From the NCBI RefSeq assembly GCF_035917415.1, contig NZ_CP109073.1:2874501-2938500 (forward strand): 64,000 bases of DNA, read 5' to 3'. Numbering within the stretch: the stretch's first letter is position 1; each line of letters begins with the position of its first letter. Shown here one piece after another: positions 31,409 to 41,048 of this stretch. The notes beneath the pieces are model-generated. The model did not search any database. It saw only the letters and a program-made list of their open reading frames with translations, and had not been told where the DNA came from. The position numbers and the translations under genes were made by a program. This DNA is from Streptomyces sp. NBC_01803 (GTDB lineage Bacteria > Actinomycetota > Actinomycetes > Streptomycetales > Streptomycetaceae).

Positions 31409-32536
31409 GTGAACCGTTCCAGATCCTCCCGCCGCGAGTTCCTGTCGCGCATGTCGCTGGTCCTCGGCGGCGCCGCGGCGGGACCGGCGCTGCTGACCGC
31501 CTGTGGCTCGTCCGACTCCTCCGGCGGGTCCGGCGGTTCGTCGGCCGCGCCCGAGGGCGTCGACGCCGAGTGGCCGCGGCTCACCTCCCGCCAAGTGGTC
31601 GTCGCGGGCTTCGGCGGCGAGACCTACGAGCTGCGCGACAGCGAGCAGTTCCGCCCGTTCACCGAGGTGTCGGGCGCGCGTGTCGTCCAGGCCGCGTGGG
31701 ACTACGGCAAGTTCGTCTCGATGGTCGAATCGGGCACCCCCGAGTGGGACATGATCGACTTCGACGGGTACTCCATCGCCGCACTGATCGAACAGGGCAC
31801 GCCGCCCGGCGAGTTGGCCCCCTGGGTGCGCCGCTGCGACCTGGTGGACGAGCGGTACCGCGACTACGCGGCGGGCAGCTACGCCTACAGCGTCGTCCTC
31901 GGCTGGTCCACGGATCTGGACGCCACCCCCCGCACCTGGGCCGATTACTTCGACACCCGCCGCTTCCCCGGCAAGCGGGCGTTCCCCAAGTCGATCTACG
32001 CGGGCACCGCCGAGATAGCCCTGCTCGCCGACGGCGTGCCCGCCGACCAGCTCTATCCCCTGGACCTGGACCGGGCGTTCGCCAAGCTGGACACCATCAA
32101 GGACGACCTCGTCTACTACGACTCCTACGCCCAGGGCCAGCAGTACATGACCCAGGGCAGCGCGTCGATGATCGCCACCGCCAACAGCCGCATGATCCAG
32201 CTGAAGAACGACGGACAGCCGGTCGACTGGACCTACCAGGACGCGATCCTCTACCCCTGGGGCGGCTTCGCGATGCCGCAGCAGCCGCAGCACGCCGACG
32301 CGGCCAACGCCCTCATCGACTACCTCTCCACGCCCGAGTCCCAGGCGTGGACGGCCAGAACGCTGTACCTCGGACCGACCGTCTCCGCCGCGTTCGACTC
32401 GCTCACCGACGAGGAGCGCGCCCTCCAGCCCAGCGCGCCGGAGAACGTCGAGGTCCAGGTCACCGTCGACGTGCCCGCCGCCGCGCGCCAGGACACCGAG
32501 TACGTCGAGCGGTTCTTCTCCTGGATAGCCGAATGA
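31409..32536 (+). CDS. Polyamine/amine-type ABC transporter substrate-binding lipoprotein
   Basis: A 375-residue extracellular receptor. It has a twin-arginine-like signal (SSRREFLSRM) and a lipobox LLTAC near residues 29-33, so it is exported folded and lipid-anchored. The fold is that of spermidine/putrescine (PotD) type receptors, with VVVAGFGGETYELRDSE at the start and a WDMIDFDGYSIAALIEQG segment. The GTG at 31409 follows GAGGAG. Its stop overlaps the first permease start (ATGA). The ligand cannot be read from sequence; a cationic amine or guanidino compound fits the neighbouring ureohydrolase. Confidence 0.9.
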   Translation: MNRSRSSRREFLSRMSLVLGGAAAGPALLTACGSSDSSGGSGGSSAAPEGVDAEWPRLTSRQVVVAGFGGETYELRDSEQFRPFTEVSGARVVQAAWDYGKFVSMVESGTPEWDMIDFDGYSIAALIEQGTPPGELAPWVRRCDLVDERYRDYAAGSYAYSVVLGWSTDLDATPRTWADYFDTRRFPGKRAFPKSIYAGTAEIALLADGVPADQLYPLDLDRAFAKLDTIKDDLVYYDSYAQGQQYMTQGSASMIATANSRMIQLKNDGQPVDWTYQDAILYPWGGFAMPQQPQHADAANALIDYLSTPESQAWTARTLYLGPTVSAAFDSLTDEERALQPSAPENVEVQVTVDVPAAARQDTEYVERFFSWIAE

Positions 32537-33384
32537 GCCGGACGGCGACGGCTCGCACGGGAACGGGCGCGCGGTGGCTGCTGCTGCCGCCCACGCTCCT
32601 CCTCGCCGTCGGCCTCGCCGGCCCGCTGGTCGCGCTGATCGCCGCCGCCTGGTCCACGCACGGACCGGCCGGCGTCCTCACCGAGCCCTTCGAGAGCGAC
32701 CTGTTCATCGGCGCCACCGCCCGCACCCTGTGGCTGTCGGCGGTGGTCACCGCGGTCTGCTGGCTGGTCGGCACCGGCTACGCGCTGGCCCTCGCGCTCG
32801 CCCCCGCCTGGCTCGGGCGGCTGCTCACCGCCGTGCTCTTCCTGACCTTCTGGGTCTCCCTGTTGGTGCGCACCTACGGCTGGGTGCTCACCCTCCAGCC
32901 CGGCGGCGCCCTGGACGAGCTGGTCCAGCGATTGGGCCTGTCGGCCGACGGCGAGAGTCTCGGCCTGTACCAGACGACGCCCGGCCTCCTGCCCGCCATG
33001 GTCCACGTGATGCTGCCGTACATGGTGCTGCCCATCTACGCGGGCCTGCGCGCCATCGACCCGGCCCAGCTGCGGGCCGCCCGCAGCCTGGGCGGCGGCG
33101 ACCTGCTGGTGCTGCGCAAGGTCGTGCTGCCCGCGCTGCGTTCGGGCTCGCTGGCCGGCGCGGTGCTGGTCTTCGTGCTCAGCCTCGGTTTCTACGTCAC
33201 CCCCGCGTTCCTCGGCGGCCCCGGCGACCAGGTCGTGTCCATCGTCATCGGCACCGAGTTCGGCCGGCTCCAGAACCTCGGCGGCGCCGCCGCGATGGGC
33301 GTGGTGCTGCTGCTGGCCATCCTCGCCATCTACCTGATCGCGGACCGGTATCTGCGCATCGGCGAACAGTGGGAGCGGCTGTGA
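32533..33384 (+). CDS. ABC transporter permease (PotB-type)
   Basis: A 283-residue inner-membrane protein with six hydrophobic segments and the EAA-type loop LRAARSLGGGDLLVLRKVVLPAL near 181-203 that contacts the ATPase. ATG overlaps the stop of the receptor gene by four bases and its stop overlaps the next GTG, so the four transporter genes are translationally coupled. Confidence 0.92.
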   Translation: MSRTATARTGTGARWLLLPPTLLLAVGLAGPLVALIAAAWSTHGPAGVLTEPFESDLFIGATARTLWLSAVVTAVCWLVGTGYALALALAPAWLGRLLTAVLFLTFWVSLLVRTYGWVLTLQPGGALDELVQRLGLSADGESLGLYQTTPGLLPAMVHVMLPYMVLPIYAGLRAIDPAQLRAARSLGGGDLLVLRKVVLPALRSGSLAGAVLVFVLSLGFYVTPAFLGGPGDQVVSIVIGTEFGRLQNLGGAAAMGVVLLLAILAIYLIADRYLRIGEQWERL

Positions 33385-34253
33385 GCGACGAACTCCGCCA
33401 ATCCCTGCCGCGCTCCCGGGCGTTGTTCGTGGCGGTCGGCTGTCTGGCCGGGGGCTTCCTGCTCGCGCCGCTGCTCGTCATCGTGCCGATCGCGTTCAGC
33501 GGCAGCGCCTATCTGACCTTCCCCCCCGAGACATGGTCGACCCGCTGGTTCACCGACGTGTTCAACGACCCGGCCTGGCAGGACTCGTTCACGCTGTCGC
33601 TGCGCGTCGCCGCCGTCGCCACGCTGCTGGCGTCCGTCGCCGGCACCGCCGCCGCGTTCGCGCTGCGCCGGATGACGCGCGGCCGGCGGCTGCTGCGCAC
33701 CGCCCTGATCGCGCCGATGGTCGTGCCCCAACTCGTCCTCGCCCTCGGCCTCTACCTCGCCGTCGAGGACCTGGGCGGTCAGGCGGGCATCCGGACGCTG
33801 ATGCTCGGCCAGGCGGCGCTCGCCACGCCGATGGTCTACCTCACCGTGACCGCGGGCCTGGCGGGCGTCGATCCGGCGCTCTCCCGCGCCGCGTTCAGCC
33901 TCGGGCATCGCTGGCCCTCCGTCCTGCTGCGCGTCGAACTGCCGCTGGTGGCGCGGAGCGTGATCGGCTCGGCGATCCTCGCCTTCGGTCTGTGCTTCGA
34001 CGAGTCCGTCCTCTCCTACTACCTGAGCCCGCCGGGCCAGGAGACCCTGCCCACCCACATCTGGCTGGCGGCCGGGCAGAGCGCGTCCCCCGACATCGCC
34101 GCCGTGAGCACGCTGATCATGGGCCTCGCCCTCGCCCTCCTCGGCGGCGCCCTGGCGGTCGGCGCCGCGGGGACCCGGAAGTCCGCGCCGAGCCGCAAGG
34201 CCGCGTCGCATCAAAAGGCCGCGTCGCATCAAAAGAAAGGGAAGACCTCATGA
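33381..34253 (+). CDS. ABC transporter permease (PotC-type)
   Basis: A 290-residue second permease subunit with six transmembrane segments and an EAA loop SRAAFSLGHRWPSVLLRVELP near 171-191. The C-terminus carries a basic tail in which an 18-bp direct repeat encodes KAASHQ twice. GTG at 33381 and the final TGA overlap both neighbours. Confidence 0.92.
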   Translation: MSDELRQSLPRSRALFVAVGCLAGGFLLAPLLVIVPIAFSGSAYLTFPPETWSTRWFTDVFNDPAWQDSFTLSLRVAAVATLLASVAGTAAAFALRRMTRGRRLLRTALIAPMVVPQLVLALGLYLAVEDLGGQAGIRTLMLGQAALATPMVYLTVTAGLAGVDPALSRAAFSLGHRWPSVLLRVELPLVARSVIGSAILAFGLCFDESVLSYYLSPPGQETLPTHIWLAAGQSASPDIAAVSTLIMGLALALLGGALAVGAAGTRKSAPSRKAASHQKAASHQKKGKTS

Positions 34254-35290
34254 GCGTCGCCGTCGCCATCGACCGGCTCACCGTCGACCTGTCAGGCAAC
34301 CGGATTCTCGACGGCGTCAGCCTCGATGTCCCGGCCGGGGCGTTTGTCACCCTGCTCGGCCCGAGCGGCAGCGGCAAGACGACCACCCTCAACGTGCTGG
34401 CCGGCTTCGCCGCCGCGGTCTCCGGCCATGTGCTGCTGGGCGACCGCCCGATCGACGCGGTGCCCGCCCACCAGCGCGACATCGGCTTCGTCTTCCAGAA
34501 CTACGCGCTCTTCCCGCACCTGTCCGTCGCGAAGAACGTCGAATTCCCGCTGCTGGCCCGCAAGATCCCCGCCCGGCGGCGCGCGGAGCTCGTCGCACGG
34601 GCGCTGGAGCTGGTCCATCTCCCGCAGGCCGGGCCACGGCCCATCCGCTCGCTCAGCGGCGGCCAGCAGCAGCGCGTCGCGCTCGCCCGCGCCCTCGTCT
34701 TCTCGCCCGCCCTGCTGCTGCTCGACGAGCCACTGGCCGCGCTGGACAAGCAGTTGCGCGAGGCGATGCAGATCGAGCTGAAGCGAATCCAGCGCGAGAC
34801 CGGCGTCACGACCGTGGCCGTCACCCACGACCAGACCGAGGCGCTGTCCATGTCCGACCGCGTCGCGATCATGAACGGTGGCCGGATCGAGCAGGTCGGC
34901 ACCCCGGATGAGGTGTACCACCGGCCCGCCACCGCCTTCGTGGCGCGCTTCCTCGGCGAGGCCAACCTGCTGGCCGTGCGCGACGGCCGCGTCGAGGCCC
35001 TCGGCGCGCCCGTGGAGGGGGACCGCGACGGCACCACGGTGATCCGCCCCGAGGACCTGCGCGTATCGCCCGAGCCGGGCGAGGGGTTGGCGGGAACGGT
35101 CACCGAAGTCGTCTACCAGGGCCCGCGCCTGCGGCTCACGGTCACCGCCGGCCCTCTCGACCTCCTCGCCACGGTGGTGCCGAGCGAGCTGCCCGCGACG
35201 CCCGTCCCCGGCGACCGCGTCCACGTGTCCTACCGCGGCCGGGTCCTCCACACCCTGTGCCCCGAGCCGGGCGCGGCCATCGCCGCCTGA
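34250..35290 (+). CDS. ABC transporter ATPase (PotA-type) with TOBE domain
   Basis: A 346-residue import ATPase. Walker [10 protein letters not shown] near 37-45, Q-loop [10 protein letters not shown], signature [15 protein letters not shown] near 136-150, Walker [12 protein letters not shown] and the switch His in VTHDQTEA are all present. The C-terminal 100 residues form a TOBE-like regulatory barrel (VIRPEDLRV onward). It energises the PotBC-like permeases encoded upstream. Confidence 0.94.
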   Translation: MSVAVAIDRLTVDLSGNRILDGVSLDVPAGAFVTLLGPSGSGKTTTLNVLAGFAAAVSGHVLLGDRPIDAVPAHQRDIGFVFQNYALFPHLSVAKNVEFPLLARKIPARRRAELVARALELVHLPQAGPRPIRSLSGGQQQRVALARALVFSPALLLLDEPLAALDKQLREAMQIELKRIQRETGVTTVAVTHDQTEALSMSDRVAIMNGGRIEQVGTPDEVYHRPATAFVARFLGEANLLAVRDGRVEALGAPVEGDRDGTTVIRPEDLRVSPEPGEGLAGTVTEVVYQGPRLRLTVTAGPLDLLATVVPSELPATPVPGDRVHVSYRGRVLHTLCPEPGAAIAA

Positions 35291-35387
35291 GCCCCCCTGC
35301 CCGCCCCGCCAACCCCCGCCGCCCCCCGCCGCCCCCCGCCGAGCCGCACCGAGCCGCACCGAGCCGCGCCGAAGAGAGAGCCCCGCC
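35291..35387. other. C-rich intergenic repeat run
   Basis: Ninety-seven bases of imperfect repeats of CCGCCCCCCGCCG and CCGAGCCGCAC separate the ATPase and ureohydrolase genes. A GAAGAGAGAG ribosome-binding stretch precedes the next ATG. No hairpin terminator is evident, so transcription may continue. Confidence 0.5.
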
Positions 35388-36374
35388 TTGCCCGTTGAGC
35401 CCACGGTTCCCCCCGTTCCCCTTGTCCCCGCCACCGTCCCGATCGGCCCCGTGGACGCCTCCCGTGTCCCGCGCTTCGTCGGCCCGGCGACGTTCGCCCG
35501 GCTGCCCCGTGTGGACGAGGTGACGCGGGCCGATGTCGCCGTCGTCGGCGTCCCGTTCGACACCGGCGTCAGCTACCGGCCCGGCGCCAGGTTCGGCCCG
35601 GCGCACGTCCGGGAGGCGTCCCGGCTGCTGCGGCCCTACAACCCGGCCGTCGACATCTCCCCGTTCGCCGCCATGCAGGTGGCCGACGCGGGCGACATCG
35701 CCTGCAATCCGTTCGACATCGAGGAGGCCGTCGGCACGATCGAACGCGGCGCCCGCGACCTGATCGGCACGGGCACCAGGCTGCTGACCATCGGCGGCGA
35801 CCACACCATCGCGCTGCCCCTGCTGCGGGCCGTCGCCGGACGGCACGGGCCGGTCGCGGTCGTCCACTTCGACGCCCATCTGGACACCTGGGACACCTAC
35901 TTCGGCACCGCGTACACGCACGGCACGCCGTTCCGCCGGGCCTGGGAGGAGGGGCTGATCGACGGCGAAGCCAGCATGCACGTCGGACTGCGCGGCCCGC
36001 TGTACTCCCCGCAGGACCTCGTGGACGACCGGGGGTTCGGCTTCGCGGCGGTGAGCTGCCCGGAGATCGAGGCGGACGGGATCACGGGTGTCATCGAACG
36101 GGTCCGCGCCCGCGTCGGGGACCGCCCGGTCTATGTCTCGGTCGACATCGACGTCCTCGACCCGGCGCACGCCCCGGGCACCGGAACCCCCGAGGCGGGT
36201 GGCCTGACCAGCCGCGAACTGCTCACCGTGCTGCGGGTCTTCGGGGAACTCAACCTGGTGTCGGCGGACGTGGTCGAGGTCTCGCCCGCCTACGACCACG
36301 CCCAGCTCACCGGCATCGCCGCCGCGCACGTCGGCTACGAGCTGCTGAGCGCGATGGCGCCGCGCGCCTCATGA
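35388..36374 (+). CDS. Agmatinase-family ureohydrolase (agmatinase or guanidinobutyrase type)
   Basis: A 328-residue Mn-dependent enzyme that hydrolyses a guanidino group to urea plus an amine. The metal ligands are visible: GGDHT near 135-139, FDAHLD near 163-168 and [10 protein letters not shown] near 250-259, followed by [11 protein letters not shown]. The strand [19 protein letters not shown] (near 53-71) is typical of agmatinases and guanidinobutyrases. Its place just after a polyamine-type importer and in the same direction suggests the imported substrate carries a guanidino group. Its 3' end overlaps the next gene start. Confidence 0.9.
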   Translation: MPVEPTVPPVPLVPATVPIGPVDASRVPRFVGPATFARLPRVDEVTRADVAVVGVPFDTGVSYRPGARFGPAHVREASRLLRPYNPAVDISPFAAMQVADAGDIACNPFDIEEAVGTIERGARDLIGTGTRLLTIGGDHTIALPLLRAVAGRHGPVAVVHFDAHLDTWDTYFGTAYTHGTPFRRAWEEGLIDGEASMHVGLRGPLYSPQDLVDDRGFGFAAVSCPEIEADGITGVIERVRARVGDRPVYVSVDIDVLDPAHAPGTGTPEAGGLTSRELLTVLRVFGELNLVSADVVEVSPAYDHAQLTGIAAAHVGYELLSAMAPRAS

Positions 36375-37315
36375 ACCGCGTCGTGCTGCTCGACGCCTGG
36401 GGCAGGGCCGAGGACGTCGCCGCTGAACTGGCCGGTCTCCCGGTCGAGGTGCTCACGGCCGACGCTGTTCCGTCCGGCCCCGGGATCGTGGCCCTGCTGC
36501 TCGGCCCCGAGACCCCGCTGACCGCCGCCCAGGTCCGCGCCCTGCCCGACCTGCGCATCGTCGCGGTCACCTCCACCGGGTACGACCACGTCCCGGTCGC
36601 GGCGGTGACGGCGGCGGGCGCGTAGGTCACGGCCAGCGCGGGGTACTGCACCGAGGAGGTCGCCGACCACACCCTCGCCTTCGTCCTCGACCTGGTCCGA
36701 GGCATCACTGCGCTCGACCGCTCGGTGCGGGTTGGGAGTTGGGACGTCCGCCGGGCGTCCCCACGCCGGATCGCGGGCACGGTGCTGGGCCTGGCCGGCC
36801 TCGGCCGGATCGGCCAGGCGGTCGCCCGGCGGGCGACGGCGCTCGGCATGCGGGTGACGGCCTACGACCCGGGCCGCCCGGCGCGGACGTTCGACGCCTG
36901 CGGCGTGGAGCGGCGCGACACGCTGCCTCAAGTCCTCGCGGAGGCCGATGTGGTGAGCCTGCACCTGCCCCTTACGCCGGAGACGCGCGGCCTGTTCGAC
37001 GCACGGGCCTTCGCCACGATGAAACGGGGCGCCTGCCTGGTGAACGTGGCCCGTGGCGATCTGGTGGACGACGAGGCCCTGGCCGCCGCCCTCCGCACCG
37101 GCCATCTGTCGGGCGCGGCCCTGGACGTCCTCCGCGTCGAACCCCCGCTCCCCACTGACCCGTTGCCGACTCTGGACGGCGTCGTGATCACCCCGCACGC
37201 CGCCTGGTACTCCCCCGAGGCGACCACCCGCCCGTTCACCGAAGCCGCCCGGAACGTGGCCGCCGCGCTGCGGGGCCGGAAGCCCCCCGCCGCGGTCGCC
37301 TCCCCGACACCATGA
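36371..37315 (+). pseudogene. D-isomer-specific 2-hydroxyacid dehydrogenase interrupted by an amber codon
   Basis: One continuous frame of 314 codons encodes a NAD-dependent dehydrogenase: N-terminal part to TAAGA, then TAG at 36623-36625, then VTASAGYCTEEVADHTL, the dinucleotide-binding motif GLAGLGRIGQAVARRA, the RGDLVDDEAL segment and the catalytic HAAW near the end. The amber replaces a position where relatives commonly have Trp, so a TGG to TAG change is the simplest explanation. The GTG-started remainder (36725-37315) keeps the NAD domain but lacks the first half. It overlaps the ureohydrolase stop by four bases, so it was the last step of that operon. Confidence 0.87.
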
Positions 37316-37479
37316 CGGCCGAGCCTCCGGCCCCGGACCGCCCGGCGAGCGACAGCGAGCCCAGCCGGGCGACCGCGCACGCCGCCCGCCCGGCAGCGCC
37401 GCGCCGACCACCCGACCAGGCCCCCGCCGACCCGCCGGACCGAGACGGCCGACCGTTCGCGCCCCCGGGCGGCGCGCGG

Positions 37480-38337
37480 CTACGACCCGGCGGCGGCGAA
37501 CAGTTCCTCCGCCCACTCCTTCAACAGCAGCGCCTCCGCCCAGCGGTCGGAGAGCTCGGCACCGTCCGCACCGGTGATCGCGTAGGGCACCGCGCCCAGT
37601 TCGCAGTGGAACACGCACTCGTCGCCCGCGCCCGCCCGCGCCCGCCAGGACGCGAAGCCCCGGGCCCACCAGGCGCGGAAGCGCTCAACCGCCGCCCGGT
37701 GCTGTGCGAACCCGAGCGGCACCTGCACCTGGCCCCGGGTGGCGACCCGGCCCTGGAGCGAGCCGGCCCGGTCCAGCAGCAGGCCGACCAGCTCCTCGAC
37801 GCGCGAATCGGGGCCGTCCGGCAGCTCGTTGCCCACCACGTAGTGCGAGAGGTCCACGGACAGCTCCACCTCGGGCACCTCCGCGAGCAACCGCGCCGTG
37901 AAGCCGAGATCGTTGGTCACCGTGTAGCGGTGGGTCTCCAGTTGGACCGCGATCCCGGCGTCCCCGGCCCGCGCCAGCCACTCCCGCACCATGACCGCCG
38001 CCTCCGCCACCGTCGCCGGGAAGACCTGTCCGCAGACCACCACCCGCTCGGCGCCCGCCTCCGCCGCGTACGCGAGCGCGGCCTCCAGCGGACGCCCCTC
38101 TCCCACGAACGCGAACACCTGGCAGCGCAGCCCGGCTTCACGCAGCAGCGGTCCGATCTCGGCGGCGGCGGGCGCCTCCCGCGCGCCCAGATCGACGGCC
38201 GCGCCGGCGAATCCGGCGCCCGCGACCCGGGCCACGCGCTCCCGCAGCGGCCAGGGCTCGGCCGTCCGCCAGGGCAGCCCCTCCATGGCCCACAACGACT
38301 GGAAGACGGCGAGGGTCTGTTGCTGCGACTGCGTCAT
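37480..38337 (-). CDS. Sugar phosphate isomerase/epimerase-like TIM-barrel protein
   Basis: A 285-residue protein of the AP endonuclease 2-like TIM barrel family (hydroxypyruvate isomerase, xylose isomerase-like). Metal-ligand-type segments are visible: VQLETHRYTVTND near 131-143 and ELSVDLSHYVVGNE near 157-170, then an ERF..WW region and FHCELG near 246. ATG at 38337 is preferred over the longer frame. It diverges from the Rieske oxygenase operon and shares its promoter region. It probably isomerises a product of that pathway, but its substrate is not evident. Confidence 0.82.
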   Translation of the reverse strand: MTQSQQQTLAVFQSLWAMEGLPWRTAEPWPLRERVARVAGAGFAGAAVDLGAREAPAAAEIGPLLREAGLRCQVFAFVGEGRPLEAALAYAAEAGAERVVVCGQVFPATVAEAAVMVREWLARAGDAGIAVQLETHRYTVTNDLGFTARLLAEVPEVELSVDLSHYVVGNELPDGPDSRVEELVGLLLDRAGSLQGRVATRGQVQVPLGFAQHRAAVERFRAWWARGFASWRARAGAGDECVFHCELGAVPYAITGADGAELSDRWAEALLLKEWAEELFAAAGS

Positions 38338-38390
38338 GACGCTGAGTCTCCTGTCGACAAATCCGGACCGGCCGATTAAAGTCACCGTAG

Positions 38391-38406
38391 CCTATCAATC
38401 GATAGG
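38391..38406. promoter_or_regulatory. Palindromic operator candidate in the divergent promoter
   Basis: CCTATC and GATAGG arms flank AATC, 17 bp before the start codon of the Rieske gene and in the shared promoter of the TIM-barrel gene. A dimeric regulator, perhaps the TetR protein encoded at 41800-42489, could bind here and control both directions. Confidence 0.5.
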
Positions 38407-38423
38407 GAGCTCAGGAGGAGCCC

Positions 38424-39662
38424 ATGGCAGCACCCACCCAGCCCACCCGGACGGCCCAGACGGACCCGTCCCCGCGGGCGTCCGCCCAGCCCGCGCCCCC
38501 GTTCCCCGGCCCCCTCGACGGCCGTCCGGTGGGCCGCGGCATCCTGCCGGCCGACGCCTACACGGACCCCGCCGTGTTCGCCGCCGAGACCCGCGCCATC
38601 TTCGAACGCCGCTGGGTCTGGGCCGGGTTCGAGCACTGGGTGGCGACCCCCGGCAGCTCCCGGCCCATCACGGTCGCCGGCCGCCCCCTGCTGCTGGCCC
38701 GCGACAAGGACGGCACGCTGCGCGTCTTCCACAACGTCTGCCGGCACCGGGGCCTGGTCCTGTCCGAGGAGCCGAGCACCCGCTCCCGGCTGCGCTGCCC
38801 GTACCACTCCTGGACCTTCGAGCTCGACGGATCCCTGTGCGGCACGCCCTACTTCGCCCGCACCAAGAACTCGGCCCCGGACGACGAGACCCGCGCGGCC
38901 CTCGGCCTGCTTCCGGTGCGGCACACCGAGTGGGCGGGCATGATCCTGGTCAACCTGGACGAGCACGACAGCACGTCGGCCGATGAGCTGCTCGCGCCGC
39001 TGCGCCGCCGCTGGCAGCCCGTCGGCTTGGACCGCCTGCACCTGGCCGCCGAGCGCCGCTACGACATCGCCGCGAACTGGAAGCTGGTGGTGGAGAACTT
39101 CCTGGACTACTACCACCTGCCGTTCGTCCACCCCCAGGTCGGCCCGGCCACCGCCGCGCTCGACATCGACGACGTCGTCCTGTCCGACCGGATCCTCGGC
39201 GGCTGTTACCCGCGCGGCGCCATGGGCAAGGCGCGCAAGACCGAGACGCCGCTGCCGCTGTTCGCCGACGACCTGCCGCAGGAGATGGCCGACCGGCAGG
39301 ACATCTTCTGTGTCTTCCCCAACGCCCTGGTCTTCCTGGAGGCCGACTGGTTCCAGGTCATCGGCTACGAGCCCGTCGCCCCCGGCCAGACCGTTGAGCA
39401 CCTGGCGGTGTTCGTGGACGCCGCCGCCGCGACCGACACGTACGCCGACGCCCGCGCCGCGCTGTGCCAGGTGCTGTTCGAGGTCAACGACCAGGACGTG
39501 CCCATCCTCGAACGGATGCAGCGCGGCCGGCACTCCCCCGCCGCCGACCGCAGCCACCTCGTGCCGCACTGGGACCAGGTCACCGCCCGCTTCCAGCTCC
39601 TGGTGGCCGAGGCCCTCACCGACGTCAGGGCGGCTGGGACGGAAGGAGCCGACCGTGGCTGA
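38424..39662 (+). CDS. Rieske-type non-heme iron oxygenase, catalytic subunit
   Basis: A 412-residue oxygenase alpha subunit. The Rieske [2Fe-2S] ligands are C106-R-H108 and C125-x2-H128 (CRHRG, CPYHSW). The mononuclear iron site has H231 and H236 in the NFLDYYHLPFVHP segment. It most resembles the group of amine-directed Rieske monooxygenases (choline monooxygenase, betaine and carnitine demethylases) rather than aromatic dioxygenases, judged by the NWKLVVENFLDYYHLPF pattern; this is from memory. Its electron partners are encoded directly downstream, the first one overlapping its stop. GGAG ribosome binding site at 38414. Confidence 0.92.
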   Translation: MAAPTQPTRTAQTDPSPRASAQPAPPFPGPLDGRPVGRGILPADAYTDPAVFAAETRAIFERRWVWAGFEHWVATPGSSRPITVAGRPLLLARDKDGTLRVFHNVCRHRGLVLSEEPSTRSRLRCPYHSWTFELDGSLCGTPYFARTKNSAPDDETRAALGLLPVRHTEWAGMILVNLDEHDSTSADELLAPLRRRWQPVGLDRLHLAAERRYDIAANWKLVVENFLDYYHLPFVHPQVGPATAALDIDDVVLSDRILGGCYPRGAMGKARKTETPLPLFADDLPQEMADRQDIFCVFPNALVFLEADWFQVIGYEPVAPGQTVEHLAVFVDAAAATDTYADARAALCQVLFEVNDQDVPILERMQRGRHSPAADRSHLVPHWDQVTARFQLLVAEALTDVRAAGTEGADRG

Positions 39663-40710
39663 CTCCCATCCCGACTCCCACCCCGAAGTCCCCTTCTACG
39701 ACCTGCTGTTCGTCGGCGCCGGCCCCACCGGCCTGTACGGCGCGTACTGCGCGGGCTTCCGCGGCCTGCGGGCCGCCGTGCTCGACAGCCTGCCGCAGCC
39801 GGGCGGCCAGATCGCCGCGCTCTTCCCGGAGAAGTGGATCTACGACATCGCCGGTCTGCCCCGCGTCCGCGGCCGAGTGCTGGTCGACCGGCTCCTGGAG
39901 CAAGCCGCCGCGTACGACCCGGCCTACCTGCTCGGCCGCCAGGCCGTCACCCTCCACGACGAACCGGACGGCGGGCTGCGGATCGGCTGCTCCGACGGCA
40001 CCGCCGTCCGCTGCCGCGCCCTGGTGATCACGGCCGGCGTCGGCCGTTTCCAACCCCGGCCGCTGCCCGCCGCGGCCGACTGGGCGGGCGACGGCGTGCA
40101 CTACTTCGTGCCCGACCCCGGCGCCCACCGCGACCAGGACGTCGTCGTGGTCGGGGGCGGCGACAGCGCGCTCGACTGGTGCCTCGCGCTGCGGCCCATC
40201 GCCCGGTCGGTCACGCTGGTCCACCGGCGCGACACGTTCCGCGCGCACGCCGCCACCGTCGTCCAACTCCACGCCGACGAGGCGCTCCCGCTGCTGCTCA
40301 ACAGCGAACTCACCGCGCTGCGCGGCGGATACGACGGCGGCACGCTGCGTGCCGTCGAGGTCCGCTCGGTTGTGGACGGCACTGTCACCCGCCTCCCCGC
40401 GCAGGCCGTCGTCGCCGCGCTCGGCTTCCTCGCCGACCCGGGTCCGCTGCGCACCTGGGTGGAGCTGCGGGAACGCCGAGTCGTCACGGACAGCAGGATG
40501 CGCACCAGCAGACCCGGCGTGTACGCGGCCGGCGACATCGCCACCTACCCGGGGAAAGTCCGGCTGATCAGCGTCGGCTTCGGCGAGGTCGCCACCGCCG
40601 TCAACAACGCCGCCATCGCCCTCGATCCGGCCCAGCCACTCGCCCCCGGCCACAGCAGCGATCGCCCCCAGCCCCCACCCCGGCCCCACCTCCAGGAGAT
40701 CCCGGCATGA
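39655..40710 (+). CDS. Ferredoxin-NADP+ reductase, thioredoxin-reductase-like type
   Basis: A 351-residue FAD/NADPH flavoprotein. The FAD motif GAGPTGLYGAY lies near 19-29, the second Rossmann motif VVGGGDSALDW near 166-176, and the C-terminal GDIATYPGKVRLISVGFGE closes the FAD site. It lacks the CxxC disulfide of thioredoxin reductases, so it is of the bacterial FNR type. It passes electrons from NADPH to the ferredoxin encoded next and from there to the Rieske oxygenase. GTG at 39655 overlaps the oxygenase stop; its TGA overlaps the ferredoxin ATG. Confidence 0.92.
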   Translation: MADSHPDSHPEVPFYDLLFVGAGPTGLYGAYCAGFRGLRAAVLDSLPQPGGQIAALFPEKWIYDIAGLPRVRGRVLVDRLLEQAAAYDPAYLLGRQAVTLHDEPDGGLRIGCSDGTAVRCRALVITAGVGRFQPRPLPAAADWAGDGVHYFVPDPGAHRDQDVVVVGGGDSALDWCLALRPIARSVTLVHRRDTFRAHAATVVQLHADEALPLLLNSELTALRGGYDGGTLRAVEVRSVVDGTVTRLPAQAVVAALGFLADPGPLRTWVELRERRVVTDSRMRTSRPGVYAAGDIATYPGKVRLISVGFGEVATAVNNAAIALDPAQPLAPGHSSDRPQPPPRPHLQEIPA

Positions 40711-41048
40711 GCTACGTCATCGGCGGCGCCTGCGTCGACGTCCACGACATGAGCTGCGTCGAGGAGTGCCCGGTCGACGCCATCTACCGAGGCGACCGCA
40801 AGCTCTACATCCAGCCCGACGAGTGCATCGACTGCGGCCTGTGCCAGTCCGCCTGCCCGGTCGGCGCGATCAGCGACGCCCACGCCGTTCCCGACCAGGA
40901 CCTGCCCCATGTCGCCGACGCCCGCCGCTTCTTCTACGAGCCGCTGCCCGGCCGCGCCGAGCCCCTCGGCAGCCCGGAGGGCGCTCAGCACACCGGTCCG
41001 GCGGGCGTCGACACGGCGCTCGTCACCGTCCTCCCGCCGAACGCCTGA
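40707..41048 (+). CDS. 7Fe ferredoxin (3Fe-4S / 4Fe-4S)
   Basis: A 113-residue electron carrier. Cysteines at 9, 17 and 21 and at 40, 43, 46 and 50 (ECIDCGLCQSACPVGAI) match the pattern of actinobacterial seven-iron ferredoxins. The C-terminal tail is rich in Gly/Pro and divergent. It links the FNR-type reductase to the Rieske oxygenase and lies between coupled genes. Confidence 0.93.
   Translation: MSYVIGGACVDVHDMSCVEECPVDAIYRGDRKLYIQPDECIDCGLCQSACPVGAISDAHAVPDQDLPHVADARRFFYEPLPGRAEPLGSPEGAQHTGPAGVDTALVTVLPPNA

Noticed and set aside
35291..35387. C-rich repeats after the ABC ATPase gene as a terminator
   Set aside because: The sequence is direct, not inverted, repetition and cannot form a good hairpin.
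36725..37315. Independent 196-residue dehydrogenase gene
   Set aside because: It is in the same frame as the upstream fragment and lacks half of the catalytic domain, so it is treated as part of one interrupted gene.
37312..38379. Plus-strand open frame of 355 codons opposite the TIM-barrel gene
   Set aside because: It is antisense to a protein with clear metal-site motifs and has shadow-frame composition.
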